From: an uncultured Chlorobiaceae bacterium
Lineage (GTDB): Bacteria > Bacteroidota > Chlorobiia > Chlorobiales > Chlorobiaceae
DNA: 8,795 bases
Assembly (NCBI GenBank): GCA_903917955.1
Contig: CAIXCO010000208.1
Location: forward strand, 1 to 8,795
Reading direction: 5' to 3'
In this document: one piece after another, positions 5,689-8,795 of the stretch
How positions within the stretch are numbered: the first letter of the stretch is position 1
How the letters are laid out: the number at the start of each line of letters is the position of its first letter
Position numbers and translations under genes: made by a program
Notes under the pieces: model-generated
Seen by the model: the letters and a program-made list of their open reading frames with translations, nothing else
Told to the model about the DNA's origin: nothing
The model's database searches: none

Positions 5689-8600
5689 TCATCTGATTGT
5701 TAGCTTATTGTTGCGCGATTGGGGATCCTGGATCTCTTCAAACACGACGTAGATGAGGTATGGATTACTATGGTCTTCAGCAAATTGTGGAATGGCATCC
5801 ATCAACGTCCATCGGCAGCCAGTGCCGGAAGGAGAAGAGAAACCCATAACGACGCCATGAAGCGGCTTTCCACTTCTGTATGCCTGTGCAAAGGGGTCGG
5901 CATCGGGCGCAAAATCCAGACCCTCCTCCGAGAGCATCTTCACACTCAGCTCCTTAAAGCTCCGGCCCGCCATCTCCGAAGCTGTCAACCCAAAAAATCG
6001 TTCAGCGGCTGGATTAACCATGCTGATGGTTCCCTCACTGTTCAAAAAAAGTGAGCAGGCTGCCATCTGTTTAAAGAGAACCATAAACCGCTTTTCAACA
6101 TCAAGAAGTTTCAGCTCGAGCTTTTTGCTCAAGGTGATATCAATAAAGGTGATAACGAGACCATTGATATGGTTGTCCTGGGTACAATAGGGCATGATGC
6201 GAATCAAAAACCATCGCTCATCGGTAGTACTGATCTGCTTTTCCTTGAAAACAAGGGTGTCGAGTACCGAAAGCGCATCATCACGCAGTTCAGGATAGTT
6301 CAGGGTTGAGGCGATGTCACTGAATGGGCGCCCTTTATCGATCGCCATAAACTTGCTTATGGAGGCCATCGCTTTGGTAAAACTGCGAATATTAAGATGT
6401 TCATCAAGAAAAAGTGTTGCAATTTGAGTGCTGTTAAGCAGGTTTTTCATGTCATCGCTGGTGCGCCCCAGCTCATCAAGCTTTCCCTGTAGCTCCTGAT
6501 TCACGGTTTGGAGTTCCTCATTGAGCGACTGCATCTCCTCTTTGGCCGTTGAGAGCTCTTCATTGGTACTTTGCAGCTCTTCATTGGCGCTGAGCAGCTC
6601 CTCATTCATGCTCTTGAGCTCCTCCTGTGACGTTTGCATATCTTCATGCGTGGCAAGCAGCTCTGAGCGGACACGCTTGAGTTCATCCACAAGCTGCATT
6701 TGGTCGGGAGAAAATTTTTCTTCTTCCTCTTGCCTGATCTTGATATCCTTCTTTTCAACCATACTTTTTTCGGTAAAGACAAAAAGAAACATACCTGCGA
6801 GCTGGTCAGGTTTTTTTATGGGTTCCACCGTCATATCGACCATCAACGACTCATTGTTCTTTTTAAGAACAACATCCTTCACCGTGGCAGTTGTATTGCT
6901 TCGCAACACCTTTTCGAAAAGGTTGCTCAATGAGAATTTAAGCCCTTCACGAACCATGGCAAAAATATTCCAGTTAGCCTTGCCTGATATCGGCTCAATA
7001 TAGTTTCCGGTACGACCGTTAATATAGATAATGTCACCCTGACGGGTTGTAAGAAGAGAAACTGGAGCATACTCCTTCAAAATAAGGCGTTCCGCAAGAG
7101 TAGAGATACTTGCAGGAGACTCTTTCGATGGCTCCAAATTTTTTTTAGGATAACTGCGCTGAAACAGGCCGGAAAAAGTATCTGCAAAATCAACAAATTT
7201 AGAAACAGAGGTATTGGTCGTGCGTTGAAAAATATGTGCCGCGCCTTCAAACGGAATGAATAATTCAGTGTCGCCGTACATATTTTCTGCACTGCCAAGA
7301 AAGAGAAACCCTCCAGGATTCAAGCTGTAATGAAACAAGGGGACAAGCCTTTTCTGCAGTTCTGGTTCCAGATAAATGAGTAAATTTCGGCAAACAAGGA
7401 TATCAAGTTTTGTGAACGGCGGATCCTTGATGAGGTTTTGAGGGGCAAAAACTATCTGTTCCCGGATACTTTTGTTAACTCGATACCCCTCTTCACTCTT
7501 GGTAAAAAATCGATGGAGCCGCTCTTCGGAAACATCGGCTACTATGTTCCGGGGATAGGAACCTTCACGAGCAATATCAATTGCATGTTTGTCGAGGTCT
7601 GTTGCAAAAATCTGAAGCGAATAATTTTTTGGAAGCTTTAAATCCTCTATCGCCTCCCTGAAAATAATTGCAAGAGAGTAGGCCTCCTCTCCAGTAGAGC
7701 AGCCAACTGACCATGCCCGCAAAACACCCCCTTCAGGGCGTGATGCAAGCAAAAGGGGAATGGAAGCACTCTTGAGCCTTTCCCATGCCGCAGGGTCACG
7801 GAAAAAACTTGTCACCCCTATGAGCAACTCATTAAAAAGCAATTCTGACTCTGTACTATTTTCCTGCAAAAAACGGACATAGTCATTAATACGCTCAATA
7901 TTGTGAATGCCCATGCGTCGTTCAATACGGCGATAAATGGTACTTTTTTTGTACAGAGAGAAATCATGACCGGTCTGATGTCGCAAAATGAGCATGATTT
8001 TGTCGAACGCACTCTGCGTTTTATCCTGCAACGTGAGACTGGAACTGCTGCCCAGATGAGGGCGATGGTGAAAAAAGTTGATAATTTTCTCCGGTAACTC
8101 CTCCACAGGGGCAACCACATCGGCCAAGCCTGCATTGATGGCACTGCGAGGCATACCGTCAAACTTGCTTGTCAAAGGATCCTGTACAAAAGCACCACCT
8201 CCTATCTCCTTGATAGCCCTCAAGCCCAACATACCATCTGAACCCATCCCCGAAAGAATAACACCGATACTGAGCTCCATTAAATCATCAGCCAGTGAGC
8301 GGAAAAAATAGTCAATCGGCAGTCGCAGCCCCCTTGGTTTAACAGGGTCGAGCAAACGCAATACCCCATGAAAAAGTGTAAGATCCTTATTGGGCGGAAT
8401 AATATAAACATGATTTTTTTTGACAACCAGATCATCCGTGATCTGCTCTACCGGCATGGGGGTCGAACGCTGGAGGAGTTCCGCCATAATGCCCTTGTGT
8501 GTCGGGTCAAGATGCTGGACAATAACAAACGCCATACCGGATGAAAGCGGAACGTTTTTCAAAAAGAGTTCCAATGCCTCAAGGCCACCAGCCGAAGCAC

Positions 8601-8718
8601 CTATACCAATTATAGGAAAAAGAAGAGGCCTCTTATCCTTTACTGTATCAACAACTTTCGCAGGGGGAGCAACGTTCTTTGCGGAATGTTTCCTGCCTGG
8701 CTTTTGCTCTTCTTCCAT
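5689..8718 (-). CDS. CheB methylesterase - CheR methyltransferase - PAS fusion protein
   Basis: Numbered from the ATG at 8718, this is a 1009-aa fusion. CheB (about 34-215) has the catalytic triad S42 (in ASAGG), H69 (in QHLDP) and D161 (in GMGSDG); it would remove methyl groups from glutamates of a receptor-like partner. It has no N-terminal receiver domain. CheR (about 235-500) has SFFRD at 304-308, the SAM-binding GCSTGEEA at 339-346, ATDLD at 372-376 and CRNLLIYL at 443-450; it would add the methyl groups. A PAS-like segment (about 548-650) is followed by a heptad coiled coil (about 660-755) and two PAS domains (about 757-865 and 870-995). It is cytoplasmic, with no membrane segment. No chemoreceptor, CheA or CheW is in the window, so the partner is unknown. 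The start is uncertain: the frame stays open to the right edge, with a TTG at 8787 as an alternative, and the Shine-Dalgarno before 8718 is weak. Confidence 0.93.
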   Translation of the reverse strand: MEEEQKPGRKHSAKNVAPPAKVVDTVKDKRPLLFPIIGIGASAGGLEALELFLKNVPLSSGMAFVIVQHLDPTHKGIMAELLQRSTPMPVEQITDDLVVKKNHVYIIPPNKDLTLFHGVLRLLDPVKPRGLRLPIDYFFRSLADDLMELSIGVILSGMGSDGMLGLRAIKEIGGGAFVQDPLTSKFDGMPRSAINAGLADVVAPVEELPEKIINFFHHRPHLGSSSSLTLQDKTQSAFDKIMLILRHQTGHDFSLYKKSTIYRRIERRMGIHNIERINDYVRFLQENSTESELLFNELLIGVTSFFRDPAAWERLKSASIPLLLASRPEGGVLRAWSVGCSTGEEAYSLAIIFREAIEDLKLPKNYSLQIFATDLDKHAIDIAREGSYPRNIVADVSEERLHRFFTKSEEGYRVNKSIREQIVFAPQNLIKDPPFTKLDILVCRNLLIYLEPELQKRLVPLFHYSLNPGGFLFLGSAENMYGDTELFIPFEGAAHIFQRTTNTSVSKFVDFADTFSGLFQRSYPKKNLEPSKESPASISTLAERLILKEYAPVSLLTTRQGDIIYINGRTGNYIEPISGKANWNIFAMVREGLKFSLSNLFEKVLRSNTTATVKDVVLKKNNESLMVDMTVEPIKKPDQLAGMFLFVFTEKSMVEKKDIKIRQEEEEKFSPDQMQLVDELKRVRSELLATHEDMQTSQEELKSMNEELLSANEELQSTNEELSTAKEEMQSLNEELQTVNQELQGKLDELGRTSDDMKNLLNSTQIATLFLDEHLNIRSFTKAMASISKFMAIDKGRPFSDIASTLNYPELRDDALSVLDTLVFKEKQISTTDERWFLIRIMPYCTQDNHINGLVITFIDITLSKKLELKLLDVEKRFMVLFKQMAACSLFLNSEGTISMVNPAAERFFGLTASEMAGRSFKELSVKMLSEEGLDFAPDADPFAQAYRSGKPLHGVVMGFSSPSGTGCRWTLMDAIPQFAEDHSNPYLIYVVFEEIQDPQSRNNKLTIR
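6478..6624 (-). repeat. Seven tandem heptads encoding a coiled coil
   Basis: Encodes residues 699-747 of the CheB-CheR-PAS protein as seven consecutive heptads of the pattern EELxSxN (EELKSMN, EELLSAN, EELQSTN, EELSTAK and so on), giving a 21-nt periodicity in the DNA. Such a linker is typical between CheR and PAS parts of these fusions and probably forms a dimeric signalling helix. Confidence 0.85.
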
Positions 8719-8795
8719 AGCTTCAATACTTTGGTGTTTGCCGACTCTCAAAAGGCCAATACCTGTACCGATCTTCTGACAGGCCAAGCCACAAC

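Noticed and set aside
6521..7003. A long serine-rich open frame on the plus strand opposite the coiled-coil region.
   Set aside because: It is the antisense of the EEL-rich heptads and adjoining coding sequence; glutamate and leucine codons read backwards give serine-rich peptides. It has no domain and conflicts with a clear gene.
8719..8795. The frame upstream of the CheB start contains GTGIGL, which resembles a histidine-kinase G2 box.
   Set aside because: The frame runs straight on into the CheB domain without the roughly 40 residues that normally follow a G2 box, and no other kinase motif can be seen in the few codons available. It is probably chance or part of an N-terminal extension.

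Overview
All recognisable genes lie on the minus strand, so transcription runs from the right edge to the left. The window encodes bacterial signal transduction with cell-envelope and sugar-nucleotide functions at the downstream end. The taxon cannot be fixed from sequence alone. Moderate GC, a receiver-less CheB-CheR-PAS fusion, PAS/GAF HD-GYP proteins and a Gram-negative outer-membrane barrel fit an environmental Gram-negative such as a green sulfur bacterium (Chlorobiota) or a deltaproteobacterium. That placement is inference.

Layout from right to left (5'->3' on the minus strand): (1) 8718-5689, a CheB methylesterase - CheR methyltransferase - coiled coil - PAS fusion of about 1009 aa, whose frame stays open to the right edge of the window. 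(2) 5660-5446, a short histidine-kinase C-terminal remnant carrying the F box (DPFFTTR) and a degenerate G2 box, split by an apparent one-base deletion in a T run. (3) 5394-3967, a PAS-PAS-HD-GYP protein whose two PAS domains are a recent tandem duplication. (4) 3927-3097, an exported beta-barrel protein resembling the YaiO outer-membrane family. (5) 3018-1186, a PAS-PAS-GAF-HD-GYP protein. (6) 1105-128, an extended SDR sugar-nucleotide epimerase/dehydratase. (7) 131-1, the start of a membrane-anchored protein that overlaps the epimerase by ATGA and runs off the left edge.

Spacers between genes are short (28, 51, 39, 78 and 80 nt, then a 4-nt overlap). One long transcript or two sub-operons are both possible; a TATAAT sequence lies just ahead of the epimerase. 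No tRNA, rRNA, CRISPR array or insertion sequence was seen.

Working model (inference): both HD-GYP proteins keep the full metal-ligand and GYP motifs, so they are probably active cyclic-di-GMP phosphodiesterases controlled by different sensory domains. They flank an outer-membrane barrel and lie upstream of a sugar-nucleotide enzyme, which would fit control of surface polysaccharide or envelope properties. The kinase remnant just after the CheB-CheR-PAS gene suggests that a kinase module was once encoded there and has been lost.
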